NCBI GenBank assembly: GCA_030704615.1
Contig: CM060734.1
Location: 20,024,001-20,088,000 of the forward strand
Source: Takakia lepidozioides
Taxonomy: Eukaryota > Streptophyta > Takakiopsida > Takakiales > Takakiaceae
Direction of reading: 5' to 3'
DNA: 64,000 nt
The position numbers and the translations under genes were made by a program. The notes under the pieces are model-generated. The model was not told the origin of the DNA and did not search any database. It saw only the letters and a program-made list of their open reading frames with translations. Positions 10,626-21,740 of this stretch are shown here, piece after piece (positions within the stretch are counted from its first letter, which is position 1; every line of letters begins with the position of its first letter).

Positions 10626-11177
10626 TCATGAATTGGTACCCCATCCTGACTTCCTTCCCCTCCCCCCCCCCTCTATGGCTCCTTCAGGCGTTGGCCTACC
10701 TTCCAGTCTCATATTAGATCGAGCAAGTTCGGCAGCCTCGTCTCCGAGGCAGAATGCCTCACTCAACATCCTCATCCCATCCATTTGCATGTCATTATCC
10801 AGTTGTGGGGTGTTGCAATGCTGCCCAAAATAGGCAGCATTCCAGTCTTCATCTGAAGAGTCCCCTTCATCACTTGGGTGCTTTACCCTTAGTCTGGGGT
10901 CCCTACCTTCAATTGCAAGGTGTCTTTGGACCACCCACCTCAATCTCTTAACCCCCCCATGACAAACTCTACACGGACAACGAACCTTTATGCACAATCT
11001 ACTGGTTGTCTCTTTCTGGACAAACAGAATAACAAAAAGAGAAAGAGAAAAGAAAACAGAAAGAAAGAGTCCCAACGCATTGGCACGACGCTCCTCTCGT
11101 TGCCACAACTTTTCATCTCGCTTGCGTATCCTCCTAGGGTCAGAAATGCTTTCCCTCCTTGGTGCTTGTCCTGCCAT
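10626..11177 (-). pseudogene. CACTA transposase-associated N-terminal ORF
   Basis: A 183-codon minus-strand ORF contains RCPCRVCHGGVKRLRWVVQ and RHLAIEGRDPRL, resembling the cysteine-containing transposase-associated domain that opens plant CACTA proteins. An acidic serine-rich segment and GDEAAELARSNMRLEG follow, then a run of glycines from a C-rich tract. Its place just upstream of TNP2 supports the call. The hydrophobic FFSLSLFVILFV stretch near its start may be intronic. Confidence 0.55.
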
Positions 11178-11329
11178 AATTTGGGCCTACCATGACATCA
11201 ACCACCACCATACATTACAATAAAGCCGAGGCCCAATTTATAGGTGAAATAATTAGGGTTGTGCAAAAGTTATGATGCATAAGGATTCCCAACTTCGTTC
11301 ATGGTTTAATTCGGCTTGGAACAATTTGG

Positions 11330-11853
11330 CAACAGAGAAATTCGGCCCTAATGATATTTTCTTTAAGGGACATGAAGCCTAGAAATACTTACACTGTTCC
11401 AAAGTCATTGGCACACCTCTCACCTATACGGCTAAGGAGTTCAGGGCGTTCACTAATTTTGCTTGCAAGCGCTTACAACAAGTCGTACAGTTTAAACTTC
11501 CAGACATGGTGGGCCCACATTGTATGCCACGCAGGATTCCCGAGAAGCCACTTAAAGTTCGGCCGTTAAAACACCTAAGGGGGGACGAGGATTCTGATAC
11601 TACTAGTTCTTCAGAGGACTCTTTTGACATGGCAGAGGACTATGCACTTCAGATGGCAGAGAAGAAACGACGGGGATCTCCTATGCTTGAGAGGTTACCT
11701 CGTTATCAGCCAAAGGAGGGTCAGACATTTCCAGGTAGTGCTCAATCGCCTCCATCAGCCAGTGACAGGACTCGGGCTCGTACACGGAGTCCTTCACGAG
11801 ACTCTCACCGACAGAAGGGTGCTCGCTCACAAAGGTTTGCTGATCCCAAATAG
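11330..11853 (+). pseudogene. 3' terminal ORF of an LTR retrotransposon polyprotein
   Basis: The plus frame reads KFGPNDIFFKGHEA, then a TAG, then TAKEFRAFTNFACKRLQQVV, KLPDMVGPHCMPRRIPEKPL, an acidic serine stretch, and an Arg/Ser-rich end (RARTRSPSRD) stopping at 11853. I do not recognise a reverse transcriptase, integrase or chromodomain in it. Its position directly before a polypurine tract and an LTR start is why I read it as the tail of a retrotransposon. The internal TAG and missing upstream part make it a remnant. Confidence 0.5.
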
Positions 11854-11878
11854 TAAACCGTGAGGATACGGCTTTTTG

Positions 11879-12948
11879 AGAGGGAGAGGGGTAATGTTAG
11901 AGGGCTGCTTGGGACTTAGACGCTTTTACGGGTTCTGTGGGGTAACCTTAATTATTGCGTAGACTTATGAATGGTAGACTGAGACCAAAAGGAGCCTTAG
12001 AGGTGGCAGGCGCAGGCTTTAAGGGGGGTAAACAGCTTGTCACAGTCCATCACAGCCCGACACAGCTTCGCACAGCCAGTCACAGCCCGACACAACTTTA
12101 CACAGCCCGTCACAATCTATCACAGCCAAACACAGTCTGACACAGCCGACACAGCTTCGCACAGCCAGTCACAGCCCGACACAGCTTTACATAGCCCGTC
12201 ACAGTCTATCACAGCCAGACACAGTCTGACACAACCCGACACAGCTTCGCACAACCAGTCACAGTCCGACACAGCTTTACACAGCCAGTCACAGCTCGGC
12301 ACAGCTTGACACAGCCTGTCACAGTGTACATGGGGAACAGTTATCATTGACAGAGAACGACTGTGTGGGAACAACATCTGCAGAGGGAACGTGTTACTTC
12401 AGGGGTGACGGTTAGTTAGTTAGGTGGTTAGAACAGCTTGCGAGTAGATTAGGCAGGGCGGCAACAGGAAGAGGATCACTTCTTGAGGAGGGCGACTTGT
12501 TCAAGAGAGGAGGAGACGTAACGGAGAGCGGAAACAGTGAAGAGGAGATGATGACTTAATTGAGGCTTAATTAATGCAAGCTGTAAAATTATACAGTATG
12601 GTAGATTAGGGACACCATGGCATATGATACATGATTAATCTTAATCCGATACTGAATCGATACAAACATACTGTGTAGAGAGACATGAGAGAAGCTGTGG
12701 AATGAATGCATGATTAATTGGAACTTAGTAGATACTGAAGCAATCTGATGCTTCAGTATACACGGTAAGGTAAATTGATAACATGAAGGCAAGAAGGAAT
12801 ACAAATACGAAGCACAACCATGATTCACTAGCTGTAGGTCATGACTGATTGTTCTGAGCGGGCTGAGTGCTTAGAGATATCCAACTCTTCTATCTTGGAG
12901 TTTCCACCTCGGATAGCGAAGGGATGGGTGAGTAAAAGCCGCTCAACA
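11879..12948 (+). mobile_element. polypurine tract and probable LTR
   Basis: A polypurine tract (AGAGGGAGAGGGG, about 11880-11892) is followed by TGTTAGAG at 11895. This is the expected layout for the start of a 3' LTR. The best matching end is GCTCAACA at 12941-12948, whose inverse complement TGTTGAGC resembles the start, giving an LTR of about 1.05 kb. The LTR contains a large CACAGCC minisatellite. The partner 5' LTR and the target duplication cannot be checked here, so the right border is tentative. Confidence 0.5.
12038..12330. repeat. CACAGCC-type minisatellite inside LTR
   Basis: About 29 ten-base units of the form CACAGYCNRN run without a break (for example CACAGCCCGA, CACAGCTTCG, CACAGCCAGT). 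Units are ordered in a repeating higher-order series of roughly 100 bases. The open frames on both strands through it (TARHS or CDWLCEAV patterns) are repeat artefacts. Confidence 0.9.
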
Positions 12949-13014
12949 TTTGCTGCTCACAAAAATAAACAAACCACAAGGGAGAGAGGGTGTAGAAAAA
13001 AAGTTAAAAAGATT

Positions 13015-13830
13015 GTACTCATAAGACGTTGTTTGTCATAGCCTTGTGGCCATTGACCCCGCGCCCAGTTTGAGCGGAAATAAAAGGGACAGAACCTGCC
13101 TCTGTCAGGGGCTGACGTTGGTAGTAAGACTTACCTTCATATATAGAATTAATCCGGGTTTTCCATATATCCTCTAGAAATCCCTTCACACAAGCATCAA
13201 TCTGTTGTATGTGATTTTCCCAATAACTAGGCCTCAGGAGGGCTTGGGCTTTTGGCTCAGCCTTGAGACTTTCAAAGTTGGTAAACAGACGTACAGGCAC
13301 AATTCCCTTGATAGATTTGAAGAGAGCGTCTCTTTGGTGAGAGAACCCCGGACAGTGTATCAGAAAATGAGTACTGTCTTCAGATTGCCCACACAACGGG
13401 CAATTGCACTCTCCCTTTCCTCTCTGCTTCTGTTTGTTGTTCAAAGGTAGGCTTCCTGCCCTGAGTTTAAATTTCAATCTAGTGCCAAGAGTGGGTAGAC
13501 CCTTCAGGTCATCCAGAGATGTCCTCCCTCATGTCAATGACTGGAAACAAGTTCAGGGAAGTTTTCTGCCTAACTTCATTTTCATCAGACAATCTCATGG
13601 CAACAGACATGGCTTTGGACACTACAGCCTCTAAGTCAGATTTATCAACCCATATTGCAGATCCGTACTCCAAGGCAGGTCTAATAATGCGACAAAGCAT
13701 GGTTTTCTTAACCTCAGAGTTGACCCCTCTACAGAAAAAGTTAAAAAGAGAGAGAAAGAGGGAACAACGACGCAATGGCGTGAGCGTACGCTCACGCAGG
13801 AGTGACGTGGCGTGAGCCTGCACCCTTGCT
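13015..13830 (-). mobile_element. LINE (non-LTR retrotransposon) ORF2 C-terminal remnant
   Basis: Two minus-strand frames join into the end of a non-LTR reverse transcriptase protein. The first (13760-13515) reads MLCRIIRPALEYGSAIWVDK, the thumb-side segment common to LINE RTs. The second (13508-13019) reads LPTLGTRLKFKLRAGSLPLN, then CNCPLCGQSEDSTHFLIHC, a C-x2-C...H-x4-C zinc-binding motif typical of LINE C-termini. A one-base shift near 13512 separates them. The 5' part with the RT catalytic YADD box is missing, which fits a 5'-truncated copy. Confidence 0.8.
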
Positions 13831-13935
13831 GACGTGGCGTGAGCGTCATGTCAGCATGCTGATGTGGCGGCAAATGATGACGTGGCACTGTCCATCATCT
13901 GCCACATCAGCATTAACATGCGCCGCCTATAACCG
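13775..13935. repeat. TGACGTGGCGTGAGCG repeat block, locus 1 of 3
   Basis: Repeats of TGACGTGGCGTGAGC surround a palindrome, CGTGAGCGTACGCTCACG (about 13781-13798). Variants such as GATGTGGCGGCAAATGATG and GACGTGGCACTGTCC follow. Related blocks occur at 31.59-31.71 kb and 33.41-33.45 kb. The ACGTGGC core equals a plant bZIP/G-box-like site, but I have no evidence that it is used as one here. Confidence 0.75.
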
Positions 13936-14359
13936 AGGATGGTCCTATGACCGTGGAATTAATGCAAGGAATCTTGCCTAAATAGAATCAAGACTACCAT
14001 GAGGCCTACAATTGTAGCATCCAACATTGTGCAATTACAAATGCTTGTTTCACTTTTACAATTACGAGGACGAGAAAATATCCTCACAAAGTGTGCGCCA
14101 TAGAGGCTGCCACGGGAAGACCTTCATCCCTCCTCAAATAACAATGAGAGTTAGGATCATCTTCAAAAGATGATTGTAGTGCATAGCGACAGCAAGACAT
14201 GTAGACTTCGAACGGTGCAATGACAAATGTGCTTTTAAAAGTTGTCACTCAGAGCTCATTCAGTATAGTTGGAGGCCATATCATTGCACTGCCGACGAAT
14301 TGATGTGAATTACACATTTCAAATCATGGGCGTCCACATACCACATTGCATAGTTGATG
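13936..14359. other. no gene; left flank of the MULE
   Basis: No coding or RNA signal is seen. An isolated TTGTAGTG occurs at 14175-14182, but without subterminal repeats I do not call it a CACTA end. The left terminal inverted repeat of the neighbouring MULE should lie here, but I could not match it by eye to the right side. Confidence 0.3.
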
Positions 14360-15628
14360 CTACCCATGTGTTGTATCCCGCTGCAATAGAGTATCGACCT
14401 CGTTGAAACTCATAGTGGCCTGGTGAATGAAGTTGTCACGTTTGGGATCGCAAACCATCCTCTTCAAAAATATGAAATACAAATGTTTGCAGGGTATGAA
14501 TTTACCTCTCTTGCCCAAACTGGTTGATAACATATTCACAAAATCAGAACATGTGGAATTGGGGAAATTGGAAACCGTGATGTCGTAGGTCCTGTCATGA
14601 ACAACAGATGTGGAAGTGATGATTGTGAATACCCGACCATATCCTAGATCGGGCACTTCCGTGGTGCTTCCAACACGAGGTTGGAGCATTCTTGCGGACT
14701 CCACTTTGCCAAAGTGTTCAGCGGTTGGAGGGAAACGCCGAACGAGCTTTCCATCTCGTTTGGTTGGCCACAAGTCAGGATTTGCTGGGGGGACCCGAGA
14801 GGACGCAGAAGTAGTAGCACATGCATGGAGTTGGGGTTGTCTCGCAAGGGAAAAGCCTGCCTCCTCCAGCATTTCAATCTCCTAAAATCTGAGATGTGTT
14901 CCCACCTTCACGGGCCAAACGGTTGGAGGAGATGGCTTCATCACTACGGAAGGACGCACAGTTCCATGCACACATCTGGCACAATCATCTGCGCAGAACC
15001 AGAATTGTGGTTCTTGGCTTCTGGTTGACCGTATGGACGCATCAAACCCGTGAAAGTCGGAGCAGGAGTTCGGGCACCACCTCTGGATATAGATGAAGTG
15101 CACTTCTTGAAATTAGTTGCCCTGATCGCTGTACATTTCACACGAGACCCTGCACTTGTGCGTTCTATGTGCCAAACGTGGTCGGGGCATGCGGACTCAA
15201 GCACATCAAGGGGGTTGTTTCTCTCTTGCACCATTTCAGTGGCACTGTTTGATGCTGGAGCTTGCCGTCGTGTTGGAGGTTCCGGACATGGAGCTGTCAT
15301 GCAGGGGAACACGAGGCTTCGAGAAGTTATCACGGTCTGCCTTGTGCGAATCGGAATCCGAACCAGGTGGAGTGTTCAATTTCCTCTTACAGGAGCCGAA
15401 TCTCTCCTCTCCTTCAAGATGTGGAACTCTAGAAAAAAGTGGCGTTCCCTGGGCATACATGCTCACCGCCCGTGCTATCTTGATTGGATCCCCAGATCTG
15501 TTTGCAGCACGCAACATCAACTCCCATTTGTCCGGACCCTTGCCACCACCCCCACCTCGCAAGAAATCACGGTATCGGGTTTGTTGTTGCAAGGCACGTA
15601 TCAAATCATATGTTGTTGCCACATACAA
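14360..15628 (-). pseudogene. MULE transposase C-terminal SWIM finger region
   Basis: The frame from 15628 (DLIRALQQQTRYRDFL, a glycine run, then KWELMLRAANRSGDP) continues the transposase. Another frame (15333-14944) has ACPDHVWHIERTSAGSRVKC. The last frame (14872-14360) ends with YDITVSNFPNSTCSDFVNM, then GKFIPCKHLYFIFLKRMVC and DNFIHQATMSFNEV. The C-x-D-F...C-K-H arrangement is a SWIM zinc finger, and the following FIHQATMSFNEV phrase is typical of this MULE family. Frame changes separate the pieces. Confidence 0.75.
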
Positions 15629-15652
15629 ATCCCGACCTCGTTTCCCAGACTG

Positions 15653-16661
15653 CTACAACCATGCGTTGTGCACAGTTTCTGCCAAATTGTAAGATGGCAT
15701 GTCCGTCATTTCCTCAATGGACATGTTTTGCAAAGTGGAGAACCACACTTCAAAACAGTGAACAGGAAACAACATAAAGAAAACGAGGAGACAATAAAAT
15801 AGAAAGTAAATGTATGAATAAAGCAAGAAATATAAGCCTCGTACCACTGCCATGGCTGCTCCCCACTGTCTATACCGGAAGTGCCAAAACGCTAGCCAAT
15901 CTTCCAATGCTCTCATACTCTCAAGTAATGCAGCTCCAGAAGAGAACCACCAGGCACGAATTGTCTGGAACAAAGAGTCCGCCTCCTTCATTGTTCTAGC
16001 ATCTTTGTACTCTTTGCACAATTTACGGTGCTGAGTCTGCATCTCTGGTTTGATGTCCGACTTTGTATGTTTTTCTAGAGATTGTGTCCAATGGAATAGA
16101 CATGTACGCTCTCTTCCTCGCATTGGCACTTTTGGGTCGCCCGATCCGAAGACAATACGAACAACATTGAAATTTGCTTGAGCACTATCCGCCATGAAAC
16201 CTGTGAAATTTGGAGATGGCAGCCCATGGCAGCCCATGACACGTATCAGGGAATTCCACATGAGCTTCTGGGATTCCGTCCGTATCCTCGGATTGCATGT
16301 CACAAACTGCAATTGTCATAACTTGTTGGTACACTGCATCGTAGACATGACAAGCCATTGTCGTCCAATCCTTCACTCGTTTCACATGATCAAACATAAG
16401 AAAACAGTTCTGCAAGTCCCTAGTCTTCTGCATCCGCTTCACGAGGCTAACCCCACTGCCCTCCCCAACAGTCGACATTTTGAAAAGAAAAACTTTGATG
16501 GCACCTTGACCTGGGAATACATTGTCCTGGATGTAATCGTACTTGCTCACTCGTTTCAACTCCAAAATGTTGTCTATGTAGCCTCTGATACTAGAGCCCA
16601 TTCTTAATGCATTGATCTGATGCCGAATGTTAGGTGAACTCAAAGTGGAGAAATGATCCAT
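15653..16661 (-). pseudogene. MULE transposase catalytic core
   Basis: The first frame (16661-16290) gives GYIDNILELKRVSKYDYIQ, KDWTTMACHVYDAVYQQV and MTIAVCDMQSEDT. The next frame (from about 16300) gives SQKLMWNSLIRVMG and the core GFMADSAQANFNVVRIVFG, then RERTCLFHWTQSLEKHTK. The D-x-x-x-x-N pattern after GFMAD and the CxxHW segment are the usual MULE core landmarks. The hydrophobic stretch at 15845-15743 reads like an unspliced small intron (GTACGAGG donor) inside an otherwise coherent frame that resumes with NMSIEEMTDMPSYNLAETVH. Confidence 0.8.
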
Positions 16662-17857
16662 GACCAGGTCGCTGCACCGTCAAGTTTAGTCCCCACAGAA
16701 TCCCCTTCACTCAAAATATGGCTTTCCAAGAAGGACTTGCTTGCACCAAGAGCAATTGCAGATGTTGTTGCGGATGGGTTTCTCCCGAACTCCTGTTTAA
16801 TCAACCTCGATATCGTCTCAACACTCTCCCTGTAATCCCCCTTCGAGACAGGATGGTTATGGAATCCGAAATGCACACAAGCTCTTGTCATTGTTTTCAA
16901 ACGGTGGACAACATAGTACATTCTTGCTTCGCAGAGCGCCAAGCAAGATGGCACAAGTTTGCAGAATTTGCAGATGAAAGTGTTTGCCGGTGGTGGGGCA
17001 GTCCCAGGCTGAAATGGATTTTCCGCCAGACCCTCCCATTCGCTTTGATTATGAACCCCAGACTGAAGAAAGTGTCTGCAATTCAAATTATCACACCTAA
17101 GGTGTCCATTGCAAACTGTTCTCCTGAAAACAAGCTTGTCATCATTCTGAATATTGGATGTTTTTGTTCTGCACCACGGGTGCCCGTCGTGTTTCTTGTC
17201 CATTCCATGCATCATGACTGTTACACCTCCAACTCGCGGAGGAGGAGGCAGCTCGAATAGGATATCGCCATCAAAAGTCTCTGGCAAGAACTTCACAGGC
17301 ACATGCTTCAAAGATTCCCAATCAATTCCTCGCAACTCACTTTTGAATCCAACCATTCCTCCCATCGCCCGTAGTTTTGGAATGATACTACAAATCTCTT
17401 CTTCATCAGCTTCTCCAACCACAATAGGAAGGACTGGATTTGGAATTTCACTTATGTCATTATCGGACGAATCCGAAAGCTCAACGATTGGAGTGGAGGA
17501 CGTCTGTTCTTTTTCCACCACCACCTCCCTCTTGTCTTCAACGACCGAAGCAGCAGTCCCGGGCATCACATATGATCCAAGGGACTTTCGCCGAGGCTCT
17601 CCAAGTACTTTGTATCGACCAGGGCGCACTCTCCACTGGCTGACATGAGCCGTCTCATCACGGTTTTGGAAAGAGTATTTCAACAACTTCCCTTTCAAAT
17701 CGTACACCTCTTTCTCCAAAAAGATGGAGCCATTCTGAAGCTGAAAACGGGTAGCCAAGACATGTTCCAGAACAATTGCAAATCCATTGTCAAGGACTTC
17801 CTGGGAGAATGGCACTGGTTTGTCGTTAGAGAAGAACTCCGCTTCAGAGGAAGCCAT
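16640..17857 (-). pseudogene. MULE transposase N-terminal part
   Basis: A 405-codon frame opens with an ATG at 17857. It carries an acidic VELSDSSDNDISEIP stretch, then a DNA-binding-like region with several Cys/His: TVCNGHLRCDNLNCRHFL, then FICKFCKLVPSCLALCEARM and HFGFHNHPVSKGDYRESV. These match the zinc-binding N-terminus seen in plant MULE/FAR1-type proteins. A one-base shift near 16655 moves the continuation into the next frame (DLVMDHFSTLSSPNIRHQ). Confidence 0.75.
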
Positions 17858-17899
17858 CTTCCTTCCTCGCGTACGTTGATACCTTCCTATCGCAGACCT

Positions 17900-18619
17900 T
17901 CAGTGTAAATCGGTTTACTGATGTCTCCATAACATAGTTGAAGAATGAGCAGAGAATATGGCGGAGAAAGCTCATACGACGACTCTGCATATTCTGTTAT
18001 TCCTTCCAGATATGTAGCCGTTCATTTTAATTACTTTTTTTGTGGGCCTTGTGGTCAGAGTATCCCTAGGAGCAATGTCGGCAGCTGCTAAACCGTAAAT
18101 CAGAACCTCATCAATAAACACAATAACAAGCCGACTTCCTGGAAGCATGCCACAGGATCTGAGGGTGGGATTGCAGATTAAGTAAATGCATCTTTATACT
18201 ACTACCAATGATCATGCGCACATGGAAAGTTCAAAATGTGAAACGAACGTGGGGTTGGCTAACAAGGATGAACGTGTATGATATCCCAAAATTTGTCATC
18301 AAACTCTCGTTCATTTACATATATTTGTCTAAGACTGTGCACCAAGATTTCTGGGATTCGCTGTTATTTTTAAATATTGAAACCGTTCTAATAAAGAACA
18401 CGTCGTTTATTTTGGGCGACACACGTCAAACATCGATAACTATATTGAATACGAACAGTTGTACACTAATTGCTGGCATGTGCACTAATAAGGGAATGAC
18501 TATGTGTAACGGTCACGCGAGAGGGAATCCGATGCTTCTAGAGACAAGCCACAACGCACGCAATCCCGCAAGAAATCGGGAGTCACTTCGTTTTTCTACT
18601 TTTCGCGCTTAGAGGGAGA
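17900..18619. other. no gene; MULE flank and possible retrotransposon leader
   Basis: I see no supported coding sequence. The right terminal repeat of the MULE should lie near 17900-18200, but I cannot pair it with the left side. The segment 18480-18619, just before a polar plus-strand ORF, may be the leader of a second retrotransposon. Confidence 0.3.
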
Positions 18620-19005
18620 GTGGTAGTCAAGCTGGAGAGGGTTCCTTCTACAATACGAAAGAGAAGAAAGTCTCTTTATTTTACTTCCCTTAGAGAGAGA
18701 CGCAGAGCAAAAGAGCAAATGACGAGGCGTCGTTTGTTGGAGAACATAGGGCCAAGGCAACAGGTGAACGCGGAGACTGATTCACAAGAGCAGACCGAGA
18801 CTGAGGCAGCGGCTGTGACACAGTCGGCGATAACAGTGCGCGTTGGAAACCAGCCTGTGGATGCAGAAATGACTCGCAAGGAAACTGAAGGAGGTGGAAG
18901 TACGGGGAACGCTGAACCGGGAGAAGGTCCAGAAACCCTAGAGCAGACAGAAATTCCATCAAATGTGAGAAGGAAGAGGAAAGCTGCAGCCACAATGGAG
19001 TGTGA
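18620..19005 (+). CDS. polar Glu/Thr/Arg-rich ORF fragment, possible gag N-terminus
   Basis: The plus frame from 18620 begins MVVKLERVPSTIRKRRKSL and continues as a highly charged, low-hydrophobicity sequence (ENIGPRQQVNAETDSQEQ, VRRKRKAAATMECE). It loses character at about 19005, where the opposite strand becomes the end of a gypsy protease region. This suggests a junction between two elements and that the plus ORF is the N-terminal piece of another gag. I cannot match it to a named family. There is no domain, signal peptide or membrane segment. Confidence 0.35.
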
Positions 19006-19826
19006 GCAACCATGGCAGGCAACTCCGCCGTATCATGCATGTTATCCTGCTCTGCTAAAGGTGGCACATCCTCTGCATGGGCATTGCCCTCCAACAACTC
19101 TCTAGGCCAACTAACTGTAGCTGTGAAGGCTGCTAGTGTTGGCATCTTGCCCCGTTGGACAGCAGCAACACCCACAATGAACAACACAGGGAGCTGTACA
19201 TGATGACCATCCCCTGACTGCCATCCAGGCCTGTAGGATGCTGACTCCTCCCAAAAATCCAGGGTGAAGCCCATGGGATACAACACTGCCCCACCAACGA
19301 GGACATCGTAAGAGACCGCGTCTGTCACAATGGCCTTGGCTCGCATCACTAAGCCATCTATAGGATGATCTGGCTGAAGTCTAATGGCCAACTCACGCCG
19401 TGTCATGCCCTGAGCCTGCTCTGATCCTCCTAGAGATGTCTATATCTGGAAAGGACAAGGCTCCATGTCCGCCTCCATGAGGCCCAAACCTGCAATAGCA
19501 GCTCTGCCCAACATCAGTGGCTGAGCTCCCGAGTCCAACAAGACCCGCAGTGGCCGGTACCTCTTGTCTGCCGGTCCACTCAAAGAGAAAATGTCATCCT
19601 GGTTGTCTAACAAGACAACTCCAGGTGTCACCATGGCGTGCTCAAATGCTGGTCTAGCTGGCAGCTCCGTCAACCTGGCAGCTGCAGCTTGCCATGGCGC
19701 AGCCGTGGCAGTCTTGACCCTCAAATCCGAGGATCCTCGCAGAGTGTTGCTGCTAGTCTGAACACTACAGCTGGTCTTACCCCCGGCGTCATAATCATGG
19801 TTGCCGAGAATAGTGGGGCTTGACAC
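19006..19826 (-). pseudogene. gypsy aspartic protease region
   Basis: The frame contains ARPAFEHAMVTPGVVLLDNQ, then LRVLLDSGAQPLMLGRAAIA. D-S-G-A is the catalytic aspartate motif of retropepsins in gypsy elements. The next frame (from 19406) continues with RRELAIRLQPDHPIDGLVM, YDVLVGGAVLYPMGFTLDFW and SYRPGWQSGDG, which is the usual sequence between protease and reverse transcriptase. It ends at about 19005 without any RT motif. One frame change sits near 19430. Confidence 0.8.
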
Positions 19827-20389
19827 ACAGAGGTGGCTACCCCCAACAACACACTGGCTGCACTAGCCTTGGCAGCAGGCGTCAGTGCTGCACGTGTAGC
19901 TCTCCCCAATGGCACAATAACGACCTCTGTATCTGTCGGACGAGAACTAGGTGCCATGGATGTCGTTGACACTGTCTCCCCCAAGATGAATGATTGAGGC
20001 AACCTAGCCTGACGGCTTGCCTCCCCACGGTGTGGATCTAACTCTACTTCTGCACCTCGTGGCTCAGGAACTCGTGCTGCTCCTCGAGTGACGGCTGCAG
20101 TAGACTCCACCTGCACTAGTGGAAGTACTGCCCCACACATAAATCCCATGCCTCCCATGTCTCCTCCGTCAGGATGACGCTACTGAGGAGGAACATGAGG
20201 TGGACCCTCAGGTCTTGGAGCTGGTACCACCTGAGCTGTGGCCATGGCAGCAAGCTTTTGCTCTAGTTGCTGAAGCCGGTTGGCCATGCCTTGGTCAAAG
20301 CCCTGACCTCCACGTCCTTGGCCATACTGTGCCTGCCCTCGTCCTACACCTCGTGCCTGACCACCTCGTCCTCTCTGAGGTGCTTCAGC

Positions 20390-20587
20390 TCACCCTCGGC
20401 CACCATTGTTCCCTTGGAACTGGCATTGCCGCAACTCAGGGTGCAAGTCATAACACTGGGCATCTCCATGCCCATACTTGCCACAATGCCCACACTGCAA
20501 CTGTGCAGGCTGTGCTTGTGCCGGCCTTTTGCTACTCTCTCGGCAATCTTTCTTGACATGGGGTCCTCCACATGTCCAACATACCAC
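20390..20587 (-). pseudogene. gag zinc knuckles (two CCHC)
   Basis: Two retroviral-type nucleocapsid knuckles lie in tandem: CWTCGGPHVKKDC (C-x2-C-x3-H-x4-C, one residue short in the middle) and CGHCGKYGHGDAQC (canonical C-x2-C-x4-H-x4-C). They bind the RNA genome in related elements. They are in a different frame from the capsid domain, so one base change or an indel lies near 20600. Confidence 0.85.
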
Positions 20588-21737
20588 CCCTGGTTGCTGT
20601 TGGCCTGCAAAAGAAGCTACTGGCCTCTGTACCTGAGGTCCCTTGTAAACTCCATGGAATTTGGGTTAGGCAACCTTGCCCCCCCTGACCACGCTGTTGG
20701 GTAGTCCCTTGTACCTGTTGGCTGGCAGCTGCGCCTCGTGCAGGCATGTCCTTGCCAAATCCAATGGTAACAACTCGCTCCTCCACCATGTTGAGCTCAA
20801 TCCGCTCAGCCAGCAGAAACACATCTGCTAATGTGGGTTGGGCTGCTTGTAACAGGGTTGCATCCCACACCCTTCTCTTGAGCTCCTTGTCCAAAATTCC
20901 ATACCAGAACTGGACTGCCTGAGCTTCAGTAACCCCTTGGGTCACACTTATCAAGCGCCTCATACGAGTGTAGGCCTCTCGCAAGCTCTCACTGGGTTTG
21001 CGCTGGAAGTCTTGCAAACTTCGCAGCTTCTCTGTCCGTACGCCTTGGTAGTTTGTCCGCAACTCCTGGAAGAACTCCACCACCGGGTTGAATCTAGGCA
21101 CATGTGTTGTAGTCGTGGCAGGAGGAGTAGTAGCACCTTTTGAACTGGTACCACTTGCAGAAGTACCGACACTACTTGTTCCACTACTAGTGCTGGCAGT
21201 GGGAGATATTGGTGCTGATGCAGCTACTGGTCGCGTCGTGCCTCGAGTAACGGAGACGTAGTCAGGTGACCAATACATCCTCCACTCCTCAATCTCTGCT
21301 TCATGTCCTCGCCTGAATTCGTGGTAATCGTCCATAGGCGGGCCTTCCAAATGCTGGAACAATCCCTTCCACGCCATGAATGGGGTGAACAGCTGTGGAT
21401 TGCGCATCTGCTGCAAATCATACCAACTGTCGAACTCCTGGATAAAGTCATCCAGCTCAATTGTGCCCACAGCTCCAGAGTACCTGCGAGGTCCCTTGGT
21501 AGCTCCATACATCTCCTCCATGTCGTCCCACAACAATGGCGAAGAAAACTGCACACTTGTTGACGAAACCTCCGGGTCTGTGTCAGACTCTACAGTAGTT
21601 GAGGGTGGCGGTGAAGGTGGTCTGAACCGAATCCCTCGTCTTGTGAACCCACTCTCACTGTTACTGCCTGTAGCCGTACTCCCCTCAAAACCCTTGGGTA
21701 ACTCCGTGATGACACTCACAACCCGCACCTCCCCCAC
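20532..21737 (-). pseudogene. gypsy gag polyprotein
   Basis: A 401-codon frame starts with MGEVRVVSVITELPKGFEG. It contains an acidic/serine linker, a WDDMEEMYGATKGPRRYSG and ELDDFIQEFDSWYDL region, a long Ser/Thr/Ala-rich spacer, and the retrotransposon gag helix bundle (NPVVEFFQELRTNYQG, KPSESLREAYTRMRRLISV, QFWYGILDKELKRRVWDA, DVFLLAERIELNMVEER). This is the capsid-like domain of a gypsy gag. The frame loses register near 20600, just before the zinc knuckles. Confidence 0.85.
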
Positions 21738-21740
21738 GTG

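Larger units (their letters stand above)
7681..11177 (-). mobile_element. CACTA (En/Spm) transposon, transposase region, inactive
   Basis: Five adjoining minus-strand ORF blocks give the full domain order of a plant CACTA transposase gene: N-terminal transposase-associated domain, TNP2-like core, DUF4218 and DUF4216. At least three breaks interrupt it: a G-run frameshift at about 10376-10389, a one-base loss near 9890 and a one-base loss near 8500. I could not locate a convincing pair of CACTA/TAGTG termini. The left side runs into the CCCAATGCA minisatellite and the right side into retrotransposon DNA. Boundaries given are coding limits only. Confidence 0.9.
14360..17857 (-). mobile_element. 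Mutator-like (MULE) transposon, coding region
   Basis: Four consecutive minus-strand blocks encode, in order, an N-terminal zinc-binding/FAR1-like region, the MULE transposase core, a basic/serine-rich linker and a C-terminal SWIM zinc finger. This is the architecture of plant MULE transposases. Frame shifts near 16655 and 16290, a probable small intron at about 15743-15845, and stops around 15300 break the gene. Terminal inverted repeats and a 9-bp target duplication could not be identified, so the limits are coding limits. Confidence 0.85.
19006..21737 (-). mobile_element. Ty3/gypsy retrotransposon, gag-protease part, truncated
   Basis: Minus-strand frames give gag (21737-20590), zinc knuckles (20587-20440), a linker (20160-19800) and an aspartic protease (19650-19440) with downstream sequence to 19006. 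No reverse transcriptase, RNase H or integrase follows; plus-strand DNA of another kind starts at about 19005. The element is therefore 3'-truncated. Several frame changes separate the blocks. No primer-binding site or LTR could be recognised upstream of the gag start. Confidence 0.85.

Noticed and set aside
12037-12377. ORFs with TARHSFAQPVTARHNF or CDWLCEAVSGC repeats
   Set aside because: Artefact of the CACAGCC minisatellite, whose ten-base unit lacks stops in several frames.
14175-14182. TTGTAGTG as a right end for the CACTA element at 7.7-11.2 kb
   Set aside because: No subterminal repeats lie beside it and no CACTA partner was found; a chance octamer is likely.
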